A DNA stretch of 64,000 bases from Nitrososphaerota archaeon (GTDB taxonomy: Archaea; Thermoproteota; Nitrososphaeria; Nitrososphaerales; Nitrosopumilaceae), in NCBI GenBank assembly GCA_028867595.1, contig JAGWGB010000003.1, positions 1 to 64,000 on the forward strand. The letters run 5' to 3'. The notes below the pieces were generated by a model. That model did not search any database. It was not told the origin of the DNA and was given only the letters and a program-made list of their open reading frames with translations. The position numbers were made by a program, and so were the translations under genes. Of the stretch, positions 25,101-34,646 are shown piece by piece. Each line of letters begins with the position of its first letter. Within the stretch, counting starts at the first letter, position 1.

Positions 25101-25174
25101 TGGGCCCAAAGGGCTTCGATCCCTTGGCTCACCGGTTATGAGCCGGTTACTCTACCAAGCTGAGTTATGGGCCC
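25101..25174 (-). tRNA. tRNA with anticodon CAU (elongator Met or Ile2)
   Basis: The cloverleaf reads 5' GGGCCCA with 3' TGGGCCC plus A73, D stem ACTC/GAGT, anticodon stem ACCGG/CCGGT with loop CTCATAA, and T stem AAGGG/CCCTT. There is no GGG/CCC initiator hallmark next to the loop. The GGGCCC acceptor stem and the CCGG anticodon stem favour tRNA-Ile2 (C34 modified to agmatidine) over elongator Met, but this is not decided. No intron; CCA is not encoded. Confidence 0.9.
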
Positions 25175-25216
25175 AACGACAGAACAATTTGATATGCAGT
25201 ATAAAATAGTATAGAG

Positions 25217-25873
25217 CTAACAGTATGCTTCATAGCAACTGTCTAACAATAGGTTTTGAGCTGCTAGAGACTTGTTAGCAGTTTGAACTAGCTCATCTTC
25301 AGATGTGTGTGAGCGTTCAAGAATTCGTCTCCAGAGTGCCGCATGTCGGATATCAGCTTCGGTATGAATTCTGAAATATTCAATTGCTTCATCGTCTGTT
25401 ATCCCATAGAATTTTCTCAGACCATCAATCTTTGATAGACTAATCTTTGGAATTTCTTGCTCTAATGCATACATAGCAGCTGCACCTTTTTCAAAAGAAG
25501 TCATAAGTCCGGAAAGGTCAGATACTGCTTGTCTAGTCTTATCAAGACCTGCATAGTTTTCCATCTCATCATGTGAGACACCTAAAGAACCTGCAAATTT
25601 TATCCACGGTGCTATGTGTTCAGATTCTTCCTTCTGATTGGTAGATATCATTTCATGCAGTTCAGATGGACCATTTTTCATTACAGAGCCTACAAAAGAA
25701 GGAACTGATTTTACTAACTGGAAATATTCTTTAGAATAACCGCTAAGGGATTCAAGAGATAGTTTTCCCTCATTCCACATTACATAGAATTTGTGTTTGA
25801 GCAAACTTTGCTCTTCAATAATTTTATCAATTCTTTCAATAAGAGAATTCATGCGATTTATCAAATTTGGCAC
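25217..25873 (-). CDS. TenA/PqqC-fold metal enzyme, CADD-like
   Basis: The 218-residue all-helical protein belongs to the heme-oxygenase/TenA fold. HKFYVMWNEGKLSLESL near the N-terminus, KEESEHIAPW (about 82-91) and HTEADIRHAALWRRI (about 171-185) supply the Glu/His ligands of a dinuclear metal site. The first motif resembles CADD, the chlamydial protein that makes p-aminobenzoate from its own tyrosine, also found in ammonia oxidizers. If so it supports folate-type cofactor synthesis; substrate assignment is inference. Confidence 0.65.
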   Translation of the reverse strand: MPNLINRMNSLIERIDKIIEEQSLLKHKFYVMWNEGKLSLESLSGYSKEYFQLVKSVPSFVGSVMKNGPSELHEMISTNQKEESEHIAPWIKFAGSLGVSHDEMENYAGLDKTRQAVSDLSGLMTSFEKGAAAMYALEQEIPKISLSKIDGLRKFYGITDDEAIEYFRIHTEADIRHAALWRRILERSHTSEDELVQTANKSLAAQNLLLDSCYEAYC

Positions 25874-25935
25874 TAAAAAAATCTTTTGAATGACTGCAAA
25901 AGGATTTTATGGATAGGAAACAGGATGCAGGTCAG

Positions 25936-26027
25936 GCTCCAGTGGTGTAGACCGGTCAAGCATGTGGGACTTTCAATCCTACGACCCGGGTTCAAATTCT
26001 AAAACGATGAAAATCCCGGCTGGAGCA
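25936..26027 (+). tRNA. tRNA-Glu (UUC) with a 17-nt insertion in the T-loop (probable intron)
   Basis: Acceptor arms GCTCCAG/CTGGAGC plus A73, anticodon loop CTTTCAA (UUC) on stem TGGGA/TCCTA, and T stem CCGGG/CCCGG. The T-loop begins TTCAAAT as normal but 17 extra bases (25998-26014, +/-1) precede the 3' strand of the stem; removing them leaves a canonical 75-nt tRNA. This fits a non-canonical archaeal intron cut by the splicing endonuclease. I could not confirm a bulge-helix-bulge by eye. Confidence 0.88.
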
Positions 26028-26080
26028 CCTACAAAAGCATTAATATTCTTACTATTCCCTACGCACGCTAGTGCAAGTTT

Positions 26081-26935
26081 TTGGATAGAAAAAACTTTGA
26101 GATTAACCCACTAATCAAGGACTACAAAAACTACATTAATTCTATAGATCAAGCGCTCAAAAAAGAATTAGATCTTTATTCAGCTTCAGAATTTTTCGAA
26201 CCTCTACAGTATGCACTTGAAGGAGGGAAGAGAATAAGACCTATCATACTTGTCTTAGCTGCTGAAAGTGTCGGCAAATGTGATGAGAGAGCTTTCATTG
26301 CATCGTGTGCAGTTGAGCTATTACATACGGAATCAGTAATTCATGACGACATAATAGATAATGAAATTTTGAGGAGACGAAAAGATCCATTTCACATCAA
26401 GTATGGATACAATACAAGTATTATGACCGGCGACTTTGTGCTTGGGTTAATTCTAAACATATCATCACGTCTTGACAATCCAAGAATAGCAAGAGAGCTT
26501 GCAAATACAGCCATGATGATGAGTGATGGGGAAATGATTGAAACAAGACTGGAAACAAGTGATGATGTCACCTTTGATGATTATCTCAAAGTCATCGAAT
26601 ACAAAACAGCCACTGCATTTGAGGCGGCAACAAAGATTGGAGCCATTCTAGGAGGCGGTAACGAGGAACAAATAATGGCATTTGCAGAATACGGCAAAAA
26701 CATGGGAATTGCATATCAAATTCGAGATGATTTACAGGACTGGAATAACGAGGATAAGCTATTCAATATATTAATTAAGAAAAGTCTAGACCCACGAGAT
26801 GTTTTTGATCATATGGATATGTTACTAAATAATTATTCAAAGAAAGCAAAGATTGCACTCAGAAAAATAAATGACAGCGATGCTAGAAAAAGACTTGAAA
26901 GTTTGATAGATCTTACTATGCTTAATGTACAGTAG
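26081..26935 (+). CDS. Polyprenyl diphosphate synthase (GGPP/FPP synthase type)
   Basis: It shows the early EGGKRIRPIIL motif (about 47-57), the first aspartate-rich motif IHDDIIDNE (about 86-94) and the second QIRDDLQDW (about 214-222). It condenses IPP with allylic diphosphates to make C15-C20 chains for membrane lipids. At 284 residues it is a little shorter than the usual 300-330. TTG start, soon after the tRNA-Glu. Its 3' end overlaps the convergent nuoN by 14 bases. Confidence 0.9.
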   Translation: MDRKNFEINPLIKDYKNYINSIDQALKKELDLYSASEFFEPLQYALEGGKRIRPIILVLAAESVGKCDERAFIASCAVELLHTESVIHDDIIDNEILRRRKDPFHIKYGYNTSIMTGDFVLGLILNISSRLDNPRIARELANTAMMMSDGEMIETRLETSDDVTFDDYLKVIEYKTATAFEAATKIGAILGGGNEEQIMAFAEYGKNMGIAYQIRDDLQDWNNEDKLFNILIKKSLDPRDVFDHMDMLLNNYSKKAKIALRKINDSDARKRLESLIDLTMLNVQ

Positions 26936-28418
26936 CAAGACCTGCTAAGGTTGGAACTGCAGATTTTGCAAATTGAATAAATGGATCTGGATAGACTCCT
27001 ATTCCAACCATAAAGATTATGGAGAATATCATAACAGCTATGATTGACTTGGGTTCTTTAACTCTCTTTTCAGACTCGCCTTCTTCAAAGTACATTTTTC
27101 GTATTATCCAACCATAGTATGCAAGTGAGAGTGCGCTGTTTAACACTCCAGCTACTGCAAGATATGGAGCCCATGATACAGTGGCACCTGCGTTTATGGC
27201 AGATCCAAATAACATAAGCTTACTCCAAAATCCATTGAGTGGTGGAACTCCCGCCAGAGCCAAAAGCGATATAACTAGTCCTAGAGAAGTGATTGGCATT
27301 CTTTTTCCAAGTCCACGAAGTTTATCGATATGAGATATTGACAGAGTTGTAACTATTCCTGCTACAGCTATGAATGCTGCTGCTTTCATCACAGCGTGGT
27401 TTAGAATGTGGAATAGTGAGGCAGCTATGCCAATTGCCGAAAACGGAGCGATGCTCAAGCCAATCAGGATGTAACCGGCATGACCAATGCTAGAATATGC
27501 AAGCATTCTTGAAAGATTCTTTTGCTTTATGGCTGCCAAGTTTCCAAAAGTCATAGTGATTATAGCTATTATTGCAAGAGCAAGGGACCAGTTTAGATTG
27601 AGTGCTACTGCACCCATTATTATTACACGCAAGGCGGCAGCAAAGCCGGCTTTTTTTGTACCTGCTGCAAGTAATGCAGAGATTGTCGGCGGTGCTCCCT
27701 CGTATGTATCTGGAAGCCACATGTGGAATGGTACTAGACCAATCTTGAATCCAAATCCAGCTATGAACATACCAACCGCTAGTATTGCTAACGGCATCAT
27801 GTCAGGACTCAGATGCGAAAATCCAGATATCACCTGCTCTATGTTGGTTGAACCTGTAAGGCCATAAGCCAGAGATATACCCCATATGATTATGCCCGAA
27901 GACAATGCTCCAAATAGAAAGTATTTGATAGCTGCTTCGTTGGAACTTGGGTCTTTTTTGAGATATCCTGCAAGAACATAAGTTGGAATGCTCATCAATT
28001 CCCAGGCAACAAACAACATTACTAGATCAGTGGAATATGCAATCAGCACCATTCCTATCGATGCTAAAACTATCAGAGAATAGTAAACAGCAGGATTTGC
28101 TCTTCCTTTCATGAAATTAAATGAGCCAACTGTTGTCATTATTCCAACAATTAACATGGCAATTGCAAAGAAAGATCCGAACGTATCATTTGCAAGAACG
28201 CCTTTTGAGAAAATTGCTCCCGGTGTAACGTTTTTCGAAATTATTTGATAAATGACAAATCCAATTGCTGCAATTAATGCGGCAAATGCTATTCCACCGT
28301 AAAGAGAGTCATTTTTTTCTTTTCTTACTGCACTTATTACTGGAATGATTACACCCACTGCTCCCAGCATAAGAGTTAAAATTATTGGTGTTGAGGTAAA
28401 GTCTAACATTTTTTTCAC
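26922..28418 (-). CDS. nuoN: Complex I subunit N
   Basis: It is a 498-residue antiporter-like subunit with about 14 membrane helices. The proton-channel core includes LVMLFVAWELMSIPTYVL (key Glu, about 136-140), the HMWLPDTYEGAP loop (about 231-242) and the discontinuous-helix GTKKAGF lysine region. It is the last gene of the operon in transcription order and pumps protons with NuoL and NuoM. Confidence 0.95.
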   Translation of the reverse strand: MKKMLDFTSTPIILTLMLGAVGVIIPVISAVRKEKNDSLYGGIAFAALIAAIGFVIYQIISKNVTPGAIFSKGVLANDTFGSFFAIAMLIVGIMTTVGSFNFMKGRANPAVYYSLIVLASIGMVLIAYSTDLVMLFVAWELMSIPTYVLAGYLKKDPSSNEAAIKYFLFGALSSGIIIWGISLAYGLTGSTNIEQVISGFSHLSPDMMPLAILAVGMFIAGFGFKIGLVPFHMWLPDTYEGAPPTISALLAAGTKKAGFAAALRVIIMGAVALNLNWSLALAIIAIITMTFGNLAAIKQKNLSRMLAYSSIGHAGYILIGLSIAPFSAIGIAASLFHILNHAVMKAAAFIAVAGIVTTLSISHIDKLRGLGKRMPITSLGLVISLLALAGVPPLNGFWSKLMLFGSAINAGATVSWAPYLAVAGVLNSALSLAYYGWIIRKMYFEEGESEKRVKEPKSIIAVMIFSIIFMVGIGVYPDPFIQFAKSAVPTLAGLATVH

Positions 28419-30497
28419 CTAAATGAATAACAATAGCATCACTATCAAGATGCCAGCTCCAAATATGTATAGATATGATTGAGAGATTCCTGTTTGTGTG
28501 GATTGCATTATTCTTGCACCGCCTGCCATCGTTTTTTCTGGAACTAGGTTGAATCCTTCAATGACTTTATCTTCAAAGTAACGATACATTCCTCGTGCAA
28601 GATACAATGGACCTACAACAAATGTCCAATTGATTAGTGCGTCAAGATACCATCTGTTAAGGAAAAACTTGTGTATTGCGTAAAAGACAATATTAGAATT
28701 TACAACCTTTGCAGGGTCTGCAAATCGTCCAATGTAGAAGATGTATCCCAACGCAAATCCAATTGCGAAAGCAGAGAGAGAAGCTATTAGAGCAATAGGA
28801 TTAACGCCTTCTAGGAACCCTCCAAGTAACTGCTGAGATTCTGTAGCAACTGTTGCTATTTGTGAATGAATTCCAAAGGTTGTGGAAAGATAGTTTGTGA
28901 AAATATCATGTATTTTATGTTCAAATGTCAGACCCAAAATGCCAACACCAATTGTAAGAGCAGCTAAGATTCCATATGGGATCCACATTACGGGGCTTGC
29001 TTCATGCACATGGTATCCCTCTTTTTCCAAGTGTTCCACATGCTTGCTCTTATTACCAAAGAAGACCATTCCAATCATCCTAGTGGTGTAGAATGTTGTC
29101 ATGACGGCTGTAATTACAGCCATGATAAATATTGGCAAAGCCCAAGTGTTACCTGACTGATATACGGCTCCAAAGATTGCATCTTTGCTCCAGAAACCTG
29201 TTGTGATAAATGGAGCACCCATCAATCCAAGTCCTGCAGCCCACATGAAAACATATGTCTTTGGCATAAGTCTCCTGAGTCCTCCCATATCAGTCATGAA
29301 TCTAGATCCAACTACATGCAACAAGGAACCCGCAGCCATGAATAAAGAAGCTTTGAACATTGCATGTGAGATAAGATGGAAAAAGCCTGCAGTGTAACCG
29401 TCGACAAATTGCCGTGAAAGCCCAGCTATTCCAAGAGCCATCATCATGTAACCAATTTGTGAACCTGTAGAATATGCAAGTACTTTTTTTATTTCTGTGT
29501 GAACCATTCCCTGAGTAGCTAGTAGAAATGCAGTGATTGCTCCAACCCAAGCCACTACCTCAAAGAATTGATCCATGCTGATGCCAGCAGCGGCCAAAGC
29601 AAAGAACAATGGCCCTAGTCTTGCCACAAGGAATACACCTGCTTTTACCATTGTAGCTGCATGAATGAGTGCTGAAACTGATGTAGGTCCAGTCATTGCC
29701 TCAAGCAACCATTCGTTTAGTGGAAATTGTGCAGACTTGCCTATTGCACCTCCAAATAACAAAATTGCGGCAGGAATCAACAGGTTTTGAGAAGACATGG
29801 CTACAGCCCAACTTGTATTGGTAGCCAATTCTCTAAATCCAAATGTTCCTGCAAATGCAAAGATTAGGAACATTCCAGCCAACATCATAATATCTCCAAC
29901 TTTGGTCATGATGAATGCCTTCATTCCTGCTTGAGTTGGCGAGTAGTAATCTAGCAAGCCAAGAACAGTACGTCCTTCTGTTCCCACATGATCTTTCTTT
30001 TTGTCCCTATACCAAAATCCTACTAGTGCATATGACGCAAGGCCTACACCCTCCCAACCAAAGAAGAGTTGTAAGAAATTGTCTGATAGAACGATTAACT
30101 GCATGGATCCTATAAAGAACGACATCCAGAAGAAGAACCTCATGAGATCTTTGTCTCCCTTCATGTAGCCCAAACTGTATACAAAGATCAAAAACGAAAT
30201 CCATGCAACTATGTTGGTCATTAAAATGGCCAATGGGTCGGCCAAGATTCCTGCCTTTAGACCAATTGATGAAATCCATGGAATTTGATTATGAATTTCT
30301 TGATTGTGTAACGCAAGTGGAAGGAGTGTCGCAGCTGAAACTGCACTTGCCAGAGCAAATGCAACTGCTACATATCCAGAAGAATTTTTTGATACTCTGG
30401 CAGCAGCCGGTATTATCAGCGCTCCAATAAATGGCAGTATCCAGATTATCCATACATTTAACGCGCCACCACTAAAACCAAGAGAACTAAAATCCAT
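28419..30497 (-). CDS. nuoL: Complex I subunit L
   Basis: At 692 residues it is the longest antiporter-like subunit, with the FFGWEGVGLASYALVGFW motif (key Glu about 148) and SALIHAATMVKAGVFLVAR (about 275-293). The C-terminal part includes the amphipathic lateral helix region and a last membrane helix, so the piston-like arm is retained. It directly abuts nuoN. Its position after nuoM (order M-L-N rather than L-M-N) is a feature of this operon. Confidence 0.95.
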   Translation of the reverse strand: MDFSSLGFSGGALNVWIIWILPFIGALIIPAAARVSKNSSGYVAVAFALASAVSAATLLPLALHNQEIHNQIPWISSIGLKAGILADPLAILMTNIVAWISFLIFVYSLGYMKGDKDLMRFFFWMSFFIGSMQLIVLSDNFLQLFFGWEGVGLASYALVGFWYRDKKKDHVGTEGRTVLGLLDYYSPTQAGMKAFIMTKVGDIMMLAGMFLIFAFAGTFGFRELATNTSWAVAMSSQNLLIPAAILLFGGAIGKSAQFPLNEWLLEAMTGPTSVSALIHAATMVKAGVFLVARLGPLFFALAAAGISMDQFFEVVAWVGAITAFLLATQGMVHTEIKKVLAYSTGSQIGYMMMALGIAGLSRQFVDGYTAGFFHLISHAMFKASLFMAAGSLLHVVGSRFMTDMGGLRRLMPKTYVFMWAAGLGLMGAPFITTGFWSKDAIFGAVYQSGNTWALPIFIMAVITAVMTTFYTTRMIGMVFFGNKSKHVEHLEKEGYHVHEASPVMWIPYGILAALTIGVGILGLTFEHKIHDIFTNYLSTTFGIHSQIATVATESQQLLGGFLEGVNPIALIASLSAFAIGFALGYIFYIGRFADPAKVVNSNIVFYAIHKFFLNRWYLDALINWTFVVGPLYLARGMYRYFEDKVIEGFNLVPEKTMAGGARIMQSTQTGISQSYLYIFGAGILIVMLLLFI

Positions 30498-30500
30498 TTT

Positions 30501-32060
30501 TTAAACTCCCACCAATCCTTTCATGAAAGGAATTATTTTATTGAAGAATATGTCTGGATATATTCCAATAACAATTGTAAATCCTGCCAGGACCATCATT
30601 GGACCTGTTACATACCAATTTGCTTCCTTGGTTTTTTCCAAGTGTTCTGGTAGTTTTCCAAAGAAGACTCTTTTTATCATCCACAAAGAATAGGCCATAG
30701 TAATAACCGTGGCAATCAATCCAAGAGCAAATGAAACCATTCTAACTGTAGAGTGATCCTGAATTGCAGTTTGTAGAGCGCCGTTGAACATTGTCCATTC
30801 AGCCATAAAGCCACTTGTTGGAGGAACTCCAACAATAGTAAGTACTCCAATCATTGCACAAGTTGCAGTAATTGGCATCTTTCCTGCAAGTCCTCCCATT
30901 TTTGTAATGCTTCTTGTTCCAACTTGGAGAATAATTGCACCAACCATCAGGAAGAGGATCACTTTACCAAGGCTGTGAGATACAAATAACATTTCAGAAC
31001 CTGAAAGTCCCAAGGCAGAAGCAGTTCCTATTCCAAAGAGAATGTAGCCCATCTGGCTAATACTCGAATAAGCAAAGAATTTTTTGATGTCGTCTTGAAC
31101 CAAGGCCATTATGCCACCGTATATCATGGTTGCAACTCCCCACAGATTCAAAAACAACGCAAAATGAGCATACTCTCCTGGCAAAAGCATTATCAGCAAT
31201 CTGAAGAAACCGTAAGCTCCAACACCCAACATTGCACCAGATGATAGTGCGTTAAGCGGTGTAGGGGCTGCCCTATATGTATGTGGCAGCCATATGTGCA
31301 CAACAAACGCGGCCATCTTTACTCCAAGACCTACAATAATTGCTACCGCAGCAAGTGCAAGAATGCGATGCGGAACCGCATGCTCATGTATGTCAGCATA
31401 ATTGAAACTTCCCACATTGAGCCCTATTGCAAGAAAACCAAGAAGAAGGATTACTGCTCCAACATGTGTCCAGAAGAAAAATAATAAAGCAACCCTTCGC
31501 TTTGCTTCATAACCCCATAATGCAATCATAAAGAATCCTGGAATTAGCATGACCTCAAAGAAGACATAGAATTCTATCAGATTGGTTGCAAGTACAGAAC
31601 CCAGCATGCCCATGGCCATAACAAGGAATAACGCAAAGTAAACACCGATCTGATGATTCACATATGCTTTCAATGATGATGATTCCACCATTGCAGTAGG
31701 ACCGTCGCCAATCACCTGTTTTTGGGCATTTGCTTTTTCTTCATATTGTGCTGTGAATTTTGCAACCATGTATGGTTTTGAAAACAGAGCCACTACTGTA
31801 GATATGACGTAAATTATTATTGCAAATGGCGATGCAAGTCCGTCTAGCACTAGTCCAAATTCTCCAAATTGTTGAGTCCATGGATAGTGCTCTTCATATG
31901 TTCCAGAAAGCGATGCCAATGTCATTATTGCCGTACAGTATGCCAGTATACCAAAGCTGAACCACGTTGCAGCGTTAGGCCCTGATCTTTTTCCAAGGAA
32001 ATAGGCTACTGGAGACAATAATAGTGGCAGAAAAATTGCCTGAAGTAAGACGTATTGCAT
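30501..32060 (-). CDS. nuoM: Complex I subunit M
   Basis: The 519-residue antiporter-like subunit has the FYVFFEVMLIPGFFMIALWG helix with its key Glu (about 170), the AAFVVHIWLPHTYRAAPTPLNALSSG motif and many membrane helices. A soluble loop of about 30 residues near 98-130 (KANAQKQVIGDGP region) is longer than usual. Its start meets the stop of nuoK. Confidence 0.94.
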   Translation of the reverse strand: MQYVLLQAIFLPLLLSPVAYFLGKRSGPNAATWFSFGILAYCTAIMTLASLSGTYEEHYPWTQQFGEFGLVLDGLASPFAIIIYVISTVVALFSKPYMVAKFTAQYEEKANAQKQVIGDGPTAMVESSSLKAYVNHQIGVYFALFLVMAMGMLGSVLATNLIEFYVFFEVMLIPGFFMIALWGYEAKRRVALLFFFWTHVGAVILLLGFLAIGLNVGSFNYADIHEHAVPHRILALAAVAIIVGLGVKMAAFVVHIWLPHTYRAAPTPLNALSSGAMLGVGAYGFFRLLIMLLPGEYAHFALFLNLWGVATMIYGGIMALVQDDIKKFFAYSSISQMGYILFGIGTASALGLSGSEMLFVSHSLGKVILFLMVGAIILQVGTRSITKMGGLAGKMPITATCAMIGVLTIVGVPPTSGFMAEWTMFNGALQTAIQDHSTVRMVSFALGLIATVITMAYSLWMIKRVFFGKLPEHLEKTKEANWYVTGPMMVLAGFTIVIGIYPDIFFNKIIPFMKGLVGV

Positions 32061-32365
32061 TATCCTTTCAGGCTCCTAAAGTCTTCGATATCAATATTCT
32101 TGTACATTCTATATGCTACAATAACTAATGCAAGTCCAACTGCAACTTCAGCTGCAGCAATTGCAATAGAGAAGAGAGCCAGTGTTTGTCCTTGGCTGTT
32201 TGGAATGAATCTTGCAAATGCGACTAGATTGAGATTTGCAGAGTTGATTATCATTTCTACTCCAAATAACATTCGGATGGCATTTCTTTTGACAGATAGT
32301 CCGTAGATTCCAATAGCCAAAAGGGCTACTGAAACTAGAACAAAATCAATTAGCCCGTTGGTCAT
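32060..32365 (-). CDS. nuoK: Complex I subunit K
   Basis: The 101-residue subunit has three membrane helices and the conserved acidic residues in MLFGVEMIINSANL (about 33-46), part of the proton path. It overlaps the end of nuoJ by 20 bases, and its TAA/ATG junction meets nuoM. Confidence 0.95.
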   Translation of the reverse strand: MTNGLIDFVLVSVALLAIGIYGLSVKRNAIRMLFGVEMIINSANLNLVAFARFIPNSQGQTLALFSIAIAAAEVAVGLALVIVAYRMYKNIDIEDFRSLKG

Positions 32366-32879
32366 TTGTCATATCCTCCCTTCTTGCCAAAGTCAAAGCA
32401 CCTACTACAGATGCAGCCAAAATTAATGCCATTACTATAAGAGCTGGTGAATAATATGTGAGAAAGTCTGAACCTATTTTTTTGTAATCCACTGCTGGCG
32501 AATTTGTCTCCATTGATTTCATACCAGAACCAATGATTACCATTCCGATTCCAAGCATCAATGCAAGCATTAGTCCTATTCCAGCATATCTTCTTCTTTT
32601 ATCTTCAATCTTATTGAATATCAACTCACGTCTTACAAGCATCACAGTAAACAAAATGAGTACTGCTATTGAACCTACATAAACTGAAAGTTGGAACATT
32701 GCCACAAAAGGTGCATCAAGCAGCAGGAAAAATCCAGCTATTCCAGATAACGTTAGCATTAGTGCTATTGAACCGTAGATTAATGATCGTATCTCGAGTG
32801 CCACTATAGCGCTACCAATTGTCAATACAGAAAGAGCTAAGAATACAGCATCAACCATGTGAAGCACCCCTATCGTCAA
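32346..32879 (-). CDS. nuoJ: Complex I subunit J
   Basis: The 177-residue subunit has five membrane helices and the YVGSIAVLILFTVMLVRR pi-bulge helix (about 67-84). The listed start overlaps nuoI by 29 bases; an in-frame ATG at 32858 (MVDAVFLALS) gives a more usual N-terminus and an 8-base overlap. Confidence 0.93.
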   Translation of the reverse strand: MTIGVLHMVDAVFLALSVLTIGSAIVALEIRSLIYGSIALMLTLSGIAGFFLLLDAPFVAMFQLSVYVGSIAVLILFTVMLVRRELIFNKIEDKRRRYAGIGLMLALMLGIGMVIIGSGMKSMETNSPAVDYKKIGSDFLTYYSPALIVMALILAASVVGALTLARREDMTNDQRAN

Positions 32880-33348
32880 TTTTTATTTCTACATCTTGTG
32901 AGATTTTGGGTTTGATGGCAAGTTGGGCAGGGGTGTAAATCAAGGCAGATTTGGTAAAGGATGAAAGCTCGTAATCATTTGTCATGTATAATGCATAGAA
33001 CGGGCATGCATCTACGCACAGACCGCAGAATACACATTTACCATAATCTATCTGAGGCATTATTGCTTTCTTGTTTTGTTTCCATGTCTCATTTACCTTG
33101 ACCATGCCTATTGCTTCTGCTATTCCTTCACATGCCACAGAACAAAGCTGGCAACCCGTACAGTGTTCATGATACAATATGTGTCGCCCTCTTAGTCCAG
33201 CTATACCTACTCCTGTTTCTGGATTAAACTGGAAACCATCTCCAACGAATTTCAGCTTTTGCTCAGGATAACGTAGTGTAAATCTTCTAATTGCAAGGTG
33301 CTTTACTCCCGAATTCAGTGCTCTTATAATTCCGCCAGCAGTGCTCAT
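32851..33348 (-). CDS. nuoI: Complex I subunit I (two 4Fe-4S clusters)
   Basis: Two ferredoxin-type motifs carry the N6a/N6b clusters: HCTGCQLCSVACEGI (about 57-71) and CVFCGLCVDACPF (about 102-114). The first ends CEGI rather than CP. At 165 residues it is full length. It passes electrons to NuoB. It overlaps nuoH by 4 bases and nuoJ by 8-29 bases. Confidence 0.95.
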   Translation of the reverse strand: MSTAGGIIRALNSGVKHLAIRRFTLRYPEQKLKFVGDGFQFNPETGVGIAGLRGRHILYHEHCTGCQLCSVACEGIAEAIGMVKVNETWKQNKKAIMPQIDYGKCVFCGLCVDACPFYALYMTNDYELSSFTKSALIYTPAQLAIKPKISQDVEIKIDDRGASHG

Positions 33349-34646
33349 TGAATTAATCCTCCCGGTCCCAAGACACCTGCGTATAGCAATCCAAGAGCTA
33401 TAAAGATGTTAATGAAGGCAAGACCAATTAGTTTGTACCAACCTGTGTGCAATAACATATCTATTCTAATTCTTGGGAATACTCCACGTGGTAACAGAAT
33501 TAAGAGTATAACTCCGACAGTTTTTATTACAAACCACAAAGTTCCGTTGAGCATGTCTTGATCGAATAGAGGAAGGCCTGCTATCTTTGCAGTTACTGGC
33601 CCTATTGTAATTCCATTGGTTACGATATCTGCTGGGAATGGGGGCCAAACCATTGGTCCGTTCCACCCTCCAAGGAACAACACCGTGAACAATCCAGCAA
33701 ATGCATATAGTTTCAGGTATGTTCCAAGTTGGATAAGCCCGTACATCATACCTGAGAATTCAGTTAACCAACCAGCTACAATTTCACTTTCTGCTTCTGG
33801 AAGATCAAATGGTATTCTCTCAAGTTCTGCAATTATACAAATGAAAAATACTATTGCGCTAATAGGCGCAAAGACAATCCACCAATAGTGTTGTTGCGAT
33901 TCAGCAATTTGAGATAGATTTAGCGTACCTGTTAAAATGACTACACTAAGCAGAGAGAGAATCAATGGAATTTCAAATGCAATCATTTGGTGCAATGCTC
34001 GCAGGCCACCAATGAATGTCCATTTGTTGTTTGCAGCCCATGCAGTAAGGACAGATATTATTGGGAAAAATCCAATTGTAGCAAAAACTGCTAGTAGTCC
34101 TACTGTAGGATTTGCAACAACCCATCCACGTGCAACTGGAATCAATGAGACAAATGCGCCGGCAGTTCCAACAAATAACAATGGCCCGACCCAGAAGATT
34201 GGTTTATCGGCCTTTGCTGGAATTATAATTTCTTTTGATATTAATTTCAGACCGTCACCCATTAACTGAAGTATGCCTTCTATTTTACCACAGTAAAGTG
34301 GTCCAACTCTCAGCTGTATTTTAGCAAGGAATTTTCGTTCAACAAAAATAGTAGCTGCTGCAAGAAGTGCGGCAAACCCAAACCCTGGAAATGCCATGAC
34401 GTGGAAAAGTGTAGTATGAATAAATGACTTGATTATAGGTAATGTACGCGAAGGATCTGCCATCCATGTCATGGCAAGATACGGCGTTAACATTTGGTTA
34501 TTGACTAGCGGCATTTTGATGTAGAATAATATAATAAAGACAATCGGAAGTCCGACGAGCGAGAATATCAGTATGACCCAGAAGATTATATCAAATAAAG
34601 AACCGATGAATCGACTTAGTCTAAACTGCGGTGCGATTGTGGACAT
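33345..34646 (-). CDS. nuoH: Complex I subunit H
   Basis: The 433-residue subunit has the hallmark VERKFLAKIQLRVGP (about 96-110) and the IAELERIPFDLPEAESEIVAGW loop that lines the quinone site. Extra N-terminal length (about 90 residues before the VERK motif) adds one or two membrane helices compared with bacterial NuoH (about 325 residues). Confidence 0.96.
   Translation of the reverse strand: MSTIAPQFRLSRFIGSLFDIIFWVILIFSLVGLPIVFIILFYIKMPLVNNQMLTPYLAMTWMADPSRTLPIIKSFIHTTLFHVMAFPGFGFAALLAAATIFVERKFLAKIQLRVGPLYCGKIEGILQLMGDGLKLISKEIIIPAKADKPIFWVGPLLFVGTAGAFVSLIPVARGWVVANPTVGLLAVFATIGFFPIISVLTAWAANNKWTFIGGLRALHQMIAFEIPLILSLLSVVILTGTLNLSQIAESQQHYWWIVFAPISAIVFFICIIAELERIPFDLPEAESEIVAGWLTEFSGMMYGLIQLGTYLKLYAFAGLFTVLFLGGWNGPMVWPPFPADIVTNGITIGPVTAKIAGLPLFDQDMLNGTLWFVIKTVGVILLILLPRGVFPRIRIDMLLHTGWYKLIGLAFINIFIALGLLYAGVLGPGGLIQ

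Noticed and set aside
25101..25174. Initiator tRNA-Met
   Set aside because: The T-loop has A54 as in initiators, but the anticodon stem lacks the three consecutive G-C pairs next to the loop, so it is called an elongator Met or Ile2 instead.
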